Source: Planctomycetota bacterium (GTDB lineage Bacteria > Planctomycetota > B15-G4). From it: a DNA stretch of 34,139 nt. Shown one piece after another: positions 1 to 8,542 of the stretch (within the stretch, counting starts at the first letter, position 1; each line of letters begins with the position of its first letter). The translations under genes and the position numbers were made by a program. Under the pieces are notes generated by a model. The model saw only the letters and a program-made list of their open reading frames with translations. It ran no database searches and was not told the origin of the DNA. The stretch spans positions 1-34,139 of the forward strand of contig JAJDER010000004.1 of assembly GCA_029259725.1 (NCBI GenBank), in the 5' to 3' direction.

Positions 1-550
1 CGTAGTCGGCGGCCCGCCAGGCATCACCCTCGGCGCGCAGGCCGGTGAACACCCTCCAGCCCACCGGCGTCTCGATGCGGATCGTGTGCGGCACGTCCAG
101 CGCGCCGCGCAGGAACAGGAACGTGCCCGCGCTCGAGAGGAAGGCATGGTCGGTGTCGACGTGGTTGGTGCGGACCGAGAGTTCGTTGCTGTACACGTCG
201 TAGCTGATGCGCACGGTGTCGGCGCCGTCGTGTCGGACGCGCCAGGTGTTCTTGTCACGCTTCTCGACCGGCAGCACGTGGCCGGACCCGTCCGTCGCCG
301 TCAGGTCGAGGACGTTGCGGGCGAACTCACGGACCAGGTAGCTGCCCGGGGTCCACACGGGCATGGCCACATCGAGGTGCTCGCCGGGGACGCCCGGGAT
401 CTCCATCACGACGCGGACGCGCTGGGCCTGACGCTCGGGCAGGGAGACGAGGTACCGGATCATCGGGGGCTTCCTCGTGAGGATGTCTTCCGAGTGCGGT
501 GACGCGCACGACAGGAAGGTGGCGGCGACGAGCAGGAGGGCGCGGAACAT
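1..550 (-). CDS. M61 family peptidase (glycyl aminopeptidase-like), N-terminal part, cut by window edge
   Basis: The frame opens at an ATG at 550 and runs off the window, giving the first 183 residues. A short hydrophobic leader ends in FLSC near residue 15, so it may be a lipoprotein or a Sec-exported protein; the lipobox is weak. Afterwards come segments typical of the N-terminal beta domain of M61 peptidases: MPVWTPGSYLVREFARNV, the EKRDKNTWRV stretch and NELSVRTNHVD followed by an AFLSSAGTFLF-like block. The family has a gluzincin catalytic domain and often a PDZ domain downstream; these lie outside the window, so catalysis cannot be checked. It follows the isc genes on the same strand after a 136-base gap and has its own possible promoter box, so it may be a separate transcript. 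The family call is fairly safe; substrate is unknown. Confidence 0.82.
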   Translation of the reverse strand, partial: MFRALLLVAATFLSCASPHSEDILTRKPPMIRYLVSLPERQAQRVRVVMEIPGVPGEHLDVAMPVWTPGSYLVREFARNVLDLTATDGSGHVLPVEKRDKNTWRVRHDGADTVRISYDVYSNELSVRTNHVDTDHAFLSSAGTFLFLRGALDVPHTIRIETPVGWRVFTGLRAEGDAWRAADY

Positions 551-557
551 CCGGCGA

Positions 558-563
558 AACCTA
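558..563 (-). promoter_or_regulatory. Candidate leaderless -10 box (TAGGTT) for the M61 peptidase gene
   Basis: On the minus strand TAGGTT sits exactly seven bases before the ATG at 550, with no clear Shine-Dalgarno sequence between. The same TANNNT-N7-start spacing occurs before larB and the AI-2E gene in this window. In lineages with leaderless mRNAs, such as Deinococcus, this geometry puts transcription start at the start codon. No convincing -35 is visible. Confidence 0.35.
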
Positions 564-626
564 CGGGCGCAGGCGTTCAGGCGCAAGCTCAGCCGCCGTC
601 GTGAGGCTGCTCGGGCGCGTTGTGCC

Positions 627-663
627 GGGGGGGCGGCGACGGGGGGGCGCGACGCCGGGGGGG
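627..663. repeat. Three evenly spaced runs of seven G in an intergenic gap
   Basis: Runs of exactly seven G occupy 627-633, 641-647 and 657-663 on the plus strand, separated by short GC-rich spacers that resemble each other. They lie in the 136-base gap between the thioesterase and the M61 gene. The plus strand could form a G-quadruplex. The minus-strand transcript would carry three C7 runs, which could act in termination or simply reflect slippage-prone sequence. Confidence 0.6.
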
Positions 664-686
664 TGACGCCGGCCGGAGGCCGCTCC

Positions 687-1121
687 TCACGCCGATCCGA
701 CATCCTCGGCGCGCAGGCCCTCCAGGACCGCGCGGATGTCGTCGGGGATCGGCATGGTCTCGAAGCTGTCGAGGTCGAGCACGACCACCGTCCCGTGCGC
801 CTCGACCGAAGCCTCGGCCTGGCCCTCGTGGAAGCCGCGGTACCGGAAGGTGATCGAGGTGTTGCCCAGCTTGACGACATCGAGCTTGAGCGCCATGTCC
901 TCGCCGAAGCGGAACGGCTTGCGGAAGTCCGTCGAGATGGACACGGTCGGGAAGCCGATCCGCCGATCGCGCAGCACGTGGGTGTAGGGCACCCCCAGCC
1001 GATCCGTGAACATGTCCTCGAAGACCGCGTGGAAGTTCTCGAAGAAGCGCGGGTAGAACATGATCCCCGCGTAGTCCACCTGGCTGAAGCGGACCTTCAG
1101 GCGTGTCTCGTAGGCCGGCAC
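687..1121 (-). CDS. Acyl-CoA thioesterase, hotdog fold (4-hydroxybenzoyl-CoA thioesterase/YbgC type)
   Basis: A 144-residue protein, the usual size for a single hotdog domain. The N-terminus carries the family signature: VRFSQVDYAGIMFYPRFFENF, with the catalytic Asp of the QVDYAG segment near residue 16, followed by the central-helix residues and the FRKPFRFGEDMALKLDVVKLG strand. Such enzymes hydrolyse short acyl- or aryl-CoA thioesters in the cytoplasm; the substrate cannot be read from sequence. It starts 17 bases after iscX and is probably the distal gene of the isc operon, although no direct role in iron-sulfur assembly is known. The family call is strong and specificity is unassigned. 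Confidence 0.85.
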   Translation of the reverse strand: MPAYETRLKVRFSQVDYAGIMFYPRFFENFHAVFEDMFTDRLGVPYTHVLRDRRIGFPTVSISTDFRKPFRFGEDMALKLDVVKLGNTSITFRYRGFHEGQAEASVEAHGTVVVLDLDSFETMPIPDDIRAVLEGLRAEDVGSA

Positions 1122-1138
1122 CGTTCCTCCCCTCCGCC

Positions 1139-1345
1139 TCAGTCCTGCGTTTCCTCGAACCAGGCCATCTGGATCGCCTCGAGGATCTTCTCGCCGCTCT
1201 TCTTCGGATCCCCGACGAAGCCCGGGAGCGCGAGCACCCAGGCGTGCAGGTCCGTGAAGCGTACCGACAAGGGGTCGGTGTCGGGATGGGCTTCCGTCAG
1301 GCGGAACCCGATCTCGTCGACGTCGGTCCAGGTGATCTCATCCAT
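1139..1345 (-). CDS. iscX: Iron-sulfur assembly protein IscX (YfhJ)
   Basis: A 68-residue acidic protein matching IscX along its whole length. It has the ITWTDVDEIGFRLTEAHPD start, the conserved VRFTDLHAWVLALPGF core and the EKILEAIQMAWFEE tail. IscX is a small helical protein that binds the cysteine desulfurase IscS and iron and tunes sulfur delivery at low or high iron. It starts 30 bases downstream of hscA, as in proteobacterial isc operons, where fdx usually lies between the two. Here no ferredoxin gene intervenes. Identity is very likely. Confidence 0.93.
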   Translation of the reverse strand: MDEITWTDVDEIGFRLTEAHPDTDPLSVRFTDLHAWVLALPGFVGDPKKSGEKILEAIQMAWFEETQD

Positions 1346-1375
1346 CGAGGATCTCCACCATGGCAGGGGGCACGG

Positions 1376-3225
<1,850 letters not shown>

Positions 3226-3229
<4 letters not shown>

Positions 3230-3831
3230 GGACCGGTATCTCTCAGCATGCGTCGGAAGACGCGGGTTTCGTGGAGCAGCGTGGCGACGGCATCGGGGTC
3301 GCCGTCGCCGGTCAGGTGGTCGGCGGCGCTCGCGAGCCGCGCGTCGATGACAGCACGCATCCCGGCGGCGAGGTGCTTCAGCGCTTCGTCGTCGCCGGAG
3401 GCGCGGGCATCCTCGATCTCCTCCGAGGACTCCATCGACTCCATCAGGAAGGCGGGGGAGAGGGTCTTGTTGCGCTCGAGGGCGTCCGGATCGAGCAACG
3501 CGAGCGCCGCCTCGAGGCGGCGCTGATCGTCGAGCAGGGTCGTGTACGCCTCATTGAGCAGGGCACTGCCGGAGACGGCAAGATCCTGGACGGCGGGCGG
3601 CTTGCCGGCCTGGAAGTCCGGGTGCAGCAGGCGTGAGAGTCTCAGGTAGTGCAACTCGATCGCGTCGACGTCGACGCGCGGGGTGGGCGTCAGTCCGAAC
3701 CGCGTGAACACGTTGCTCCCGGCCGGCTCCTCGCGCAGGACGCCGCAGGCCAGGCAGGCCAGGCTGCTGCCCGGGTCCTGACCGCACTCCGCGCACGGCG
3801 ACAGGCCGCTCTCTGCACCGTGGTCCTTCAC
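3226..3831 (-). CDS. hscB: Co-chaperone HscB with N-terminal zinc-finger-like CxxC pair
   Basis: A 201-residue J-domain protein starting at GTG. The J domain begins near residue 42 ([10 protein letters not shown]) and contains the HPD tripeptide at 70-72 that stimulates the HscA ATPase. The C-terminal helical domain that binds IscU follows ([16 protein letters not shown] onward). Unusually, residues 13-29 hold two CxxC motifs (C13/C16 and C26/C29), like the N-terminal zinc finger of mitochondrial HSC20 and absent from E. coli HscB. The gene starts 10 bases after iscA and overlaps hscA by four bases. The HscB identity is secure; metal binding by the cysteines is inferred. Confidence 0.93.
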
Positions 3832-3841
3832 GTCGGTCCGC

Positions 3842-4222
3842 TCAGATCGAGAAGGACGACCCGCAGCCGCAGGTGCCGCTGGACATGGGGTTCTTGAAGG
3901 TGAACCCGCGCTCCATGAGGCTGTCGTTGAAGTCGATCGTCGTCCCGTGGAGGTAGAACTCCGACTTCATGTCGACGACGAGCCTCACGTCGTGCCACAG
4001 CGCCTCGACATCGAACTCGTCCGGGCCGTTGCGCTCGATGTCGATCTGGTACTCGAACCCGGAGCAGCCGCCGCCCTTCACGGACAGGCGCATCGCGGTG
4101 TCCATCGGCAGGGCCTTCTCCTTCAGGACCTGCTGGAACTCCTTCGCCGCACGCTCCGTGAGCTGGATCGTCTGATCGCCGTCGGTGCCGGTGGCCGTGG
4201 TCTCGTCGGTCGTCGTGGTCAT
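3842..4222 (-). CDS. iscA: A-type Fe-S carrier protein (IscA/ErpA)
   Basis: A 126-residue protein from ATG 4222; a GTG at 4231 would add three residues. The three family cysteines are present: one in KGGGCSGFEY (C53) and two in the C-terminal CGCGSSF motif (C118, C120). The first 18 residues are a Thr/Asp-rich extension not needed for the fold. A-type proteins bind an Fe-S cluster or iron and pass clusters to apo-targets. It sits 22 bases after iscU, the usual isc order. Sequence alone does not separate IscA from ErpA; the operon position favours IscA. Confidence 0.92.
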   Translation of the reverse strand: MTTTTDETTATGTDGDQTIQLTERAAKEFQQVLKEKALPMDTAMRLSVKGGGCSGFEYQIDIERNGPDEFDVEALWHDVRLVVDMKSEFYLHGTTIDFNDSLMERGFTFKNPMSSGTCGCGSSFSI

Positions 4223-4253
4223 CGCAGTCACTGTCGCGGGTGCGCGTCGGCCC

Positions 4254-4673
4254 TCAGAGGGTCTTGGCGGTCTCGGGAGTCTCGGCGTCGGTGGGAGCCT
4301 GCTTGCTGCGGTAGTCGGTCAGGGCGGCGCGGATGGCATCCTCGGCGAGCACCGAACAGTGGATCTTCACCGGCGGGAGCGAGAGCTCCTGGACGATGTC
4401 GGTGTTCTTGATCCCGAGTGCCTCGTCGACCGTCTTGCCCTTGACCCACTCGGTGGCCAGGCTGCTGCTCGCGATGGCGGAGCCACAGCCGAAGGTCTTG
4501 AACTTGGCGTCCTCGATGACGCCCGCGTCGTTGACCTTGATCTGCAGCTTCATCACGTCGCCGCACTCGGGCGCGCCGACGACACCGGTGCCGACGGTCT
4601 TGTCGTCCTTGTCGAGCTTGCCGACGTTGCGCGGGTTGTTGTAGTGGTCGATGACCTTGTCACTGTAGGCCAT
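4254..4673 (-). CDS. iscU: Iron-sulfur cluster scaffold IscU
   Basis: A 139-residue scaffold with every key residue at the standard place: C37 and D39 in PECGDVM, C63 in TFGCGSAIASSS, and H105-C106 just after the LPPVK chaperone-recognition loop (99-103). Clusters are built on these cysteines with sulfur from IscS and then passed on with HscA/HscB help. An AGGAG sequence lies about ten bases before the ATG. The C-terminal 18 residues, rich in Thr, Pro and Glu, extend slightly past the fold. It lies between iscS and iscA. Identity is essentially certain. Confidence 0.97.
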   Translation of the reverse strand: MAYSDKVIDHYNNPRNVGKLDKDDKTVGTGVVGAPECGDVMKLQIKVNDAGVIEDAKFKTFGCGSAIASSSLATEWVKGKTVDEALGIKNTDIVQELSLPPVKIHCSVLAEDAIRAALTDYRSKQAPTDAETPETAKTL

Positions 4674-4728
4674 GGTGGTGGGTGCTCCTGACTGCGGTGG
4701 GAGAGGGAGAGGGGGCGCGAAGAGCGGT

Positions 4729-5955
4729 CTAGTGCTCTTGGCCGCTGGACCAGTCGATGGTGGAGAGATCGATCCCTTCCAGGACCATCTCGTACAGCGG
4801 CGACATCTCGCGCAGGCGGTTGACGGTGCCGATCAGGGACTCGGTGGCGATGTCGACATCCTCCTCGGTGGAGAAGCGACCGAAGCTGAACCGGATCGAG
4901 GAGTGGGCCAGCTCGTCGCCGACGCCGAGCGCGCGCAGCACGTAGGACGGCTCGAGGCTGGCCGAGGTGCAGGCCGAACCCGAGGACACGGCCACGTCGG
5001 GGATGCCCATGATCAGGGACTCACCCTCGACGCAGGTGAAGGACAGGTTGGTCGTGTTGGGCAGGCGCTTGACCTGGTGTCCGTTGAGTTCGGTGTGATC
5101 CAGCGCTTCGAGCAGCGTCTTCTCGAAGCGGTCGCGCAGCGCGCGGGTGTGCGCGGCGTCCCGGGTCAGCTCGGCCTGGCAGAGCCGGGCGGCCTCCCCG
5201 ATGCCGACGATGCCGGGGACGTTCAGCGTGCCCGAGCGCATGCCGCGCTCGTGGCCGCCGCCGTGGATCACCGGGGCCAGGCGTACGCGCGGGTTGCGGC
5301 GCCGGACGTACAGCACGCCCACGCCCTTGGGCCCGTAGATCTTGTGGCCCGAGAGGCTGGCGATGTCGACGTTCATCGCGTTGACGTCGAAGGGCACCTT
5401 GCCCACGCCCTGGGTGGCGTCGGTGTGGAACCAGATCCCACGCTCCCGCGCCAGCGCACCGATCTCGGTGATGGGCTGCAGCGTCCCGATCTCGTTGTTC
5501 CCGTACATGACGGTGATCAGGATCGTGTCGTCCCGGATCGCCGCGGCGATCTGCTCGACCGTCACCAGCCCGTCCCTGTCCGGATCGAGGTAGGTGACGT
5601 CGGCGAGTCCCTTGGTCTCCAGGTACTTGCAGGTGTCGAGGATCGCCTTGTGCTCGGTCTTGACCGTGATCACGTGGCGGCCCTTGTGGGCCAGCATCTC
5701 GACGGCGCCCTTCACGGCGATGTTGTCCGACTCCGTCGCACCACTGGTGAAGACGATCTCCTTCGGACTGGCGCCGATCAGGTCGGCGACCTGCTGGCGC
5801 GCGAGCTCCACGGCTTCCTCGGCCTCCCAGCCGTAGCTGTGGCTACGGCTCGCGGCGTTGCCGAACTTGGCGCCCATGTAGGGGAGCATCGCGTCGAGCA
5901 CCCGCGGGTCCATGGGGGTCGTGGCGTTGTAGTCGAGGTAGATGACCTTGGACAT
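4729..5955 (-). CDS. iscS: Cysteine desulfurase IscS
   Basis: A 408-residue fold-type I PLP enzyme (E. coli IscS has 404). Visible features are YLDYNATTP at the start, H102 in KTEHKAIL stacking over PLP, the PLP lysine K205 in [12 protein letters not shown], and the mobile-loop cysteine C329 in [10 protein letters not shown]. That long loop marks the IscS/NifS class rather than SufS. It takes sulfur from cysteine and hands the persulfide to IscU. It starts five bases after the regulator gene, so the two are co-transcribed. The C-terminus ([13 protein letters not shown]) resembles the IscU-contacting tail of IscS. Confidence 0.97.
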   Translation of the reverse strand: MSKVIYLDYNATTPMDPRVLDAMLPYMGAKFGNAASRSHSYGWEAEEAVELARQQVADLIGASPKEIVFTSGATESDNIAVKGAVEMLAHKGRHVITVKTEHKAILDTCKYLETKGLADVTYLDPDRDGLVTVEQIAAAIRDDTILITVMYGNNEIGTLQPITEIGALARERGIWFHTDATQGVGKVPFDVNAMNVDIASLSGHKIYGPKGVGVLYVRRRNPRVRLAPVIHGGGHERGMRSGTLNVPGIVGIGEAARLCQAELTRDAAHTRALRDRFEKTLLEALDHTELNGHQVKRLPNTTNLSFTCVEGESLIMGIPDVAVSSGSACTSASLEPSYVLRALGVGDELAHSSIRFSFGRFSTEEDVDIATESLIGTVNRLREMSPLYEMVLEGIDLSTIDWSSGQEH

Positions 5956-5960
5956 CGGTC

Positions 5961-6455
5961 TCAGGAATCCAGGCTGGTAGAGGAGGAATCGACGGAAGGC
6001 GTGGCCGCCCCGGCGAACAGGGCGGCCGCGGACAGCGGTTCCACCGGCACGTCGCTGAGCAGTTCGGCCAGGGTCAGGCTGTCGAGGAACTGCACGATGC
6101 GCTGGTTGACCGCACGCATGGGGCTGCGCGAGGGACAGACGTCGGTGTAGTCACAGAAGTCGACGACGCGCTCGGCGGCGCAGTCGGTGAGCTGGACCGG
6201 GCCGTCGATGACGGCCAGGACCTGCAGCAGGGTGATCGACTCGGCCGGAAGAGCCAGGCGGTAGCCGCCGTGCAGCCCGCGCTTGGACTCGAGCAGGCCG
6301 CCCTTGCAGAACTCCTTGAGCAGGTTGGCCACGACCGGCCGGGGCATGTGGTACGCCTCGGCCAGCGCGTTCGAGCTCGCCAGCTCACCCGCATGGCGGA
6401 CGAAGTGCCCCAGCAGGAGCACCCCGTAGTCGGCCATCTTGGAGAAGCGGATCAT
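5961..6455 (-). CDS. Rrf2-family Fe-S regulator of the isc operon (IscR position, SUF-regulator-like sequence)
   Basis: A 164-residue Rrf2 protein with an N-terminal winged helix ([15 protein letters not shown] through [11 protein letters not shown]) and three cluster cysteines at C92, C101 and C107. In IscR the cysteines are C92, C98 and C104, so the spacing here is wider (8 and 5 residues between). The MIR.SK.ADY start and the CP.RSPMR.VN segment look more like the Rrf2 regulator of suf operons than IscR. The last 30 residues are a low-complexity Ala/Ser/Thr tail. It is the first gene of the operon and very probably represses its own promoter at the CAGGAGT palindrome when cluster-loaded. 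That binding is inferred. Confidence 0.85.
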   Translation of the reverse strand: MIRFSKMADYGVLLLGHFVRHAGELASSNALAEAYHMPRPVVANLLKEFCKGGLLESKRGLHGGYRLALPAESITLLQVLAVIDGPVQLTDCAAERVVDFCDYTDVCPSRSPMRAVNQRIVQFLDSLTLAELLSDVPVEPLSAAALFAGAATPSVDSSSTSLDS

Positions 6456-6530
6456 CGTGTTGCCCGAGGCCAGTTCCGGCTTGGCTGTGGTCTGAGAGCG
6501 CGAATTCCGGCCCCCAGGAGTGAGGTGCCG

Positions 6531-6559
6531 ATTGTAGCAGGAGTCTACTCCTGATTACT
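6531..6559 (-). promoter_or_regulatory. Presumed isc operon promoter
   Basis: On the minus strand a good -10 hexamer TACAAT lies at 6536-6531. Seventeen bases upstream is AGTAAT (6559-6554), a poor -35. This is the most AT-rich patch in the surroundings. The expected transcript has a leader of about 70 bases before the regulator ATG at 6455. The poor -35 and the palindrome filling the spacer suggest tight regulation. Confidence 0.5.
6538..6553. promoter_or_regulatory. Palindromic operator CAGGAGT-CT-ACTCCTG
   Basis: A perfect inverted repeat with seven-base arms and a two-base centre. It fills the spacer between the presumed -10 and -35 of the isc promoter. Dimeric Rrf2 regulators bind such dyads, and occupancy here would block RNA polymerase. 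It does not match the known E. coli IscR type 1 or type 2 sites that I can recall. Confidence 0.6.
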
Positions 6560-6677
6560 CGGAAAAACAGGAGTGAATCCTTACCCTTTTATGCTGGCGC
6601 CACCGACTCGAGCTTTCCCCGGCCCGCGCGTTGGGTGACAATGGGCACCTTCCACCCTCGACCGGAATCCCGCAGGC

Positions 6678-7151
6678 ATGTCCTACGCCATGACCCGCCG
6701 CAAGGCGTCGCTGAACCACCACGGCCTGTTTCGCGTGGAAGGGGACTGCATCCGCCCGCATGCCTTCAGCTACATGGAGCTGGCCGACCTGCACAGCGAC
6801 TACCAGGTGGACAACCTGGCCAAGGTCGATGACCGCCTCGAGGGCAAGGGCGTCCGCCTCCGCAAGCTGCTGGAGATCGCGGGTCCGCACTACCAGGCCC
6901 GATTCCTGCAGGTGGAGTCGGAGGACGGCAAGTTCCGCCACACCGTCCCGCTGCACGAGGTCGGCCGCACCGGCGTGATCGTCTACCAGAAGGGCGGCAA
7001 GCCCCTGGAGCGCGAGGACGGCGGACCCGCGCGCCTGATCGTGCCCTTCTGGCCCGACAAGTGCGCCAACGTCAAGGGCCTGGGCAAGCTCAGGATCCTG
7101 ATCGAGGAGCCCGGCGACGACACGCAGACCGGTCCCGAAGCCAAGGCCTGA
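6678..7151 (+). CDS. Single-domain molybdopterin-dependent oxidoreductase-like protein (sulfite oxidase fold)
   Basis: A 157-residue protein with the pattern of the sulfite-oxidase-type Moco-binding domain: FSYMELADLHSDYQV, a GVRLRKLLE segment, VPLHEV, then GGPARLIVPFWPDKCANVKGL near 115-135. Full family members are much longer and have a Moco cysteine; here C24 and C129 are the only cysteines, and it is unclear whether either binds Moco. No signal peptide is present, so it looks cytoplasmic. An ATG four codons in is an alternative start; neither has a strong ribosome-binding site. It is transcribed away from the isc operon across the shared operator region, so it could be co-regulated. Function unknown. 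Confidence 0.75.
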   Translation: MSYAMTRRKASLNHHGLFRVEGDCIRPHAFSYMELADLHSDYQVDNLAKVDDRLEGKGVRLRKLLEIAGPHYQARFLQVESEDGKFRHTVPLHEVGRTGVIVYQKGGKPLEREDGGPARLIVPFWPDKCANVKGLGKLRILIEEPGDDTQTGPEAKA

Positions 7152-7175
7152 GCCTGGGTCGCCTCAGGACACGCC

Positions 7176-7523
7176 TCAGAACACCTTGCCCCAGGCCTCT
7201 TCGCTGAAGCCCACGACGAGCGTCTTGCCCTGGCGGAAGGCCGGGGCGCGCAGGTTGCCGGTCGGTCCCAGCAGTGCGGCGTAGAGGTCCTTCTCGATGG
7301 GCGGCTCGCGCTTCAGGTCCCAGTCGAGGACCTTCTGGCCCTTCGTGGCCACGACGCGATTGGACTTGCGCAGGATCTGGGCGATCTCGCGCTTGCCGAG
7401 TTTGTCCTTGCGTGCATCCACCGTGGTCTTCGCCTTGAGGCCGTGGGCCTCCATGTAGGCGTCAGCCTTGGCGCAGGTGGAGCAGCTGTTGCGGTGGTAG
7501 TACCAGTCGATCGAACGGCCCAT
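7176..7523 (-). CDS. ArsC/Spx-family thioredoxin-fold protein
   Basis: A 115-residue protein of arsenate reductase-like type: an N-terminal strand WYYHRNSCSTCAKADAYM with a CxxC pair (C14, C17), a central helix region (LGKREIAQILRKSNRVV) and the C-terminal LRAPAFRQGKTLVVGF segment with the Pro-containing loop. ArsC enzymes reduce arsenate with glutathione or glutaredoxin; Spx-type relatives are redox regulators. The RAPAF sequence replaces the usual RPI(V) found in true ArsC, so arsenate reduction is doubtful. GAGGGG lies just before the ATG and a TAGAAT -10 box is nearby, so it is probably monocistronic. Family call is good; role open. Confidence 0.8.
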   Translation of the reverse strand: MGRSIDWYYHRNSCSTCAKADAYMEAHGLKAKTTVDARKDKLGKREIAQILRKSNRVVATKGQKVLDWDLKREPPIEKDLYAALLGPTGNLRAPAFRQGKTLVVGFSEEAWGKVF

Positions 7524-7548
7524 GGGTCCCCTCGGGTGAAGGGGCGTG

Positions 7549-7554
7549 ATTCTA
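7549..7554 (-). promoter_or_regulatory. Candidate -10 box (TAGAAT) for the ArsC-like gene
   Basis: TAGAAT on the minus strand, about 25 bases before the ATG at 7523, lies just beyond the stop of the upstream gene. The implied leader is about 18-20 bases and contains GAGGGG. No good -35 is seen at 16-18 bases upstream. Confidence 0.4.
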
Positions 7555-7585
7555 GCGAAAGGACCCCTGAGACCGAGCGGGCAAC

Positions 7586-8542
7586 TCAGCGGAAGCGCGT
7601 CGGGGGGCCCTGTCGGCGGTTCCGGGCTGGGAAGCCGGACCCGCGACCGAGCTCCGTCCGCCGCTGCTCGAGCACCCAGGTCCGCTCCGGGTCGCCCATG
7701 CGGCGGGCCAGCTGGGCCTGCTCGCGAAGGATCGCCAGGGCGCCCCCGACGTCGTTCCGGGACTCGGCGACGTCGTAGAGCCCCCCCAGGATCCGATCGT
7801 AGGACTGGCCGTCGAAGAGCTCACGGGCGCGCCGGACGGCCGTGTCCAGGTAGGGGCGGGCGTTGTCGGGCCGGCCTTCGTCGATGTACAGCCGCGCCAT
7901 CGCCAGCTCGACCCGGATCAGCTCGCGCTCGTCTCCGATCAGGCGGGCGGCATCCATGGACCGCCGGAGGTCGCCCAGCGCCCGGAAGGCCTGATCCTCC
8001 CAGCCCGGGACGCCGATCTGGGCTTCGGCCCGCTTCGTCAGCATCGCCGTCTGCGCCCGCTGGGCGAGCGCGGCCTCGGTCCAGGTGAGTTCGTGATGGA
8101 CCCACATGCCGAGCCGCGTGTCGCGCAGGACCCGATCGGCCAGGGCCGCCGTCTCGCGCAACTCCTGCTCCAGCCGGGCCTGCGTGGCGAGGTCGGTCTC
8201 GGTCCGCTGGTCGCCTTTGGAGGCCAGCAGGTGGCGCTTGTCGAGGCGGCCGGCCAGCCACGGGAAGACGTCGCCGGGGTGCGCGCTCATCTCGGACAGC
8301 AGCCGGTCGGAGCTCTCGTTGGCGAGGTGCAGGTCGAAGCGCTCGTGGACGGCCTCGGGCAGCAGCCTCGGGTCGGTCAGGTCGTCGCGTGGATCGACGA
8401 CCTCGCGCGGGTCGCTGATCTCGCGGGGGTCCTCGAGGTAGCGCGGGTCGTTCTCGCGGATCTGCGCCGTGGTCGCCGAGCCGAGCAGGGCCAGCGCGAC
8501 CAGCAACAGCAGCGGCCGGCGTGTGGGAACATCGAGGCTCAT
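7586..8542 (-). CDS. Secreted helical-repeat protein with tandem DPR motifs, coupled to larE
   Basis: A 318-residue protein not assigned to a known family. It begins with a Sec signal peptide (hydrophobic core about residues 10-22, likely cleavage after ATTA). Next is a striking segment in which the tripeptide DPR recurs at 32, 38, 44, 50 and 57, that is every six residues for four steps and then seven. The rest (about 75-300) is Ala/Leu/Arg-rich, mostly helical and TPR-like, for example RVELAMARLYIDEGRPDNARPYLDTA. Its ATG overlaps the larE stop (ATGA), so it is translated with the nickel-pincer operon. It may lie in the periplasm; whether it has anything to do with nickel or a LarA-type enzyme is unknown. 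Confidence 0.75.
   Translation of the reverse strand: MSLDVPTRRPLLLLVALALLGSATTAQIRENDPRYLEDPREISDPREVVDPRDDLTDPRLLPEAVHERFDLHLANESSDRLLSEMSAHPGDVFPWLAGRLDKRHLLASKGDQRTETDLATQARLEQELRETAALADRVLRDTRLGMWVHHELTWTEAALAQRAQTAMLTKRAEAQIGVPGWEDQAFRALGDLRRSMDAARLIGDERELIRVELAMARLYIDEGRPDNARPYLDTAVRRARELFDGQSYDRILGGLYDVAESRNDVGGALAILREQAQLARRMGDPERTWVLEQRRTELGRGSGFPARNRRQGPPTRFR

Larger units (their letters stand above)
6515..6583. repeat. Three CAGGAGT motifs in the isc control region
   Basis: CAGGAGT occurs at 6515-6521, 6538-6544 and 6568-6574. The middle copy is half of a perfect palindrome. The third copy is followed by a partial mirror (AGGA, five bases, TCCT, 6569-6581). Spacings between starts are 23 and 30 bases. 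They flank and overlap the presumed isc promoter and are best read as a cluster of regulator half-sites. Confidence 0.65.

Noticed and set aside
7147..7168. Hairpin CCTGAG...CTCAGG between two convergent genes as terminator
   Set aside because: Six-base stem, ten-base loop and no T run in either direction.
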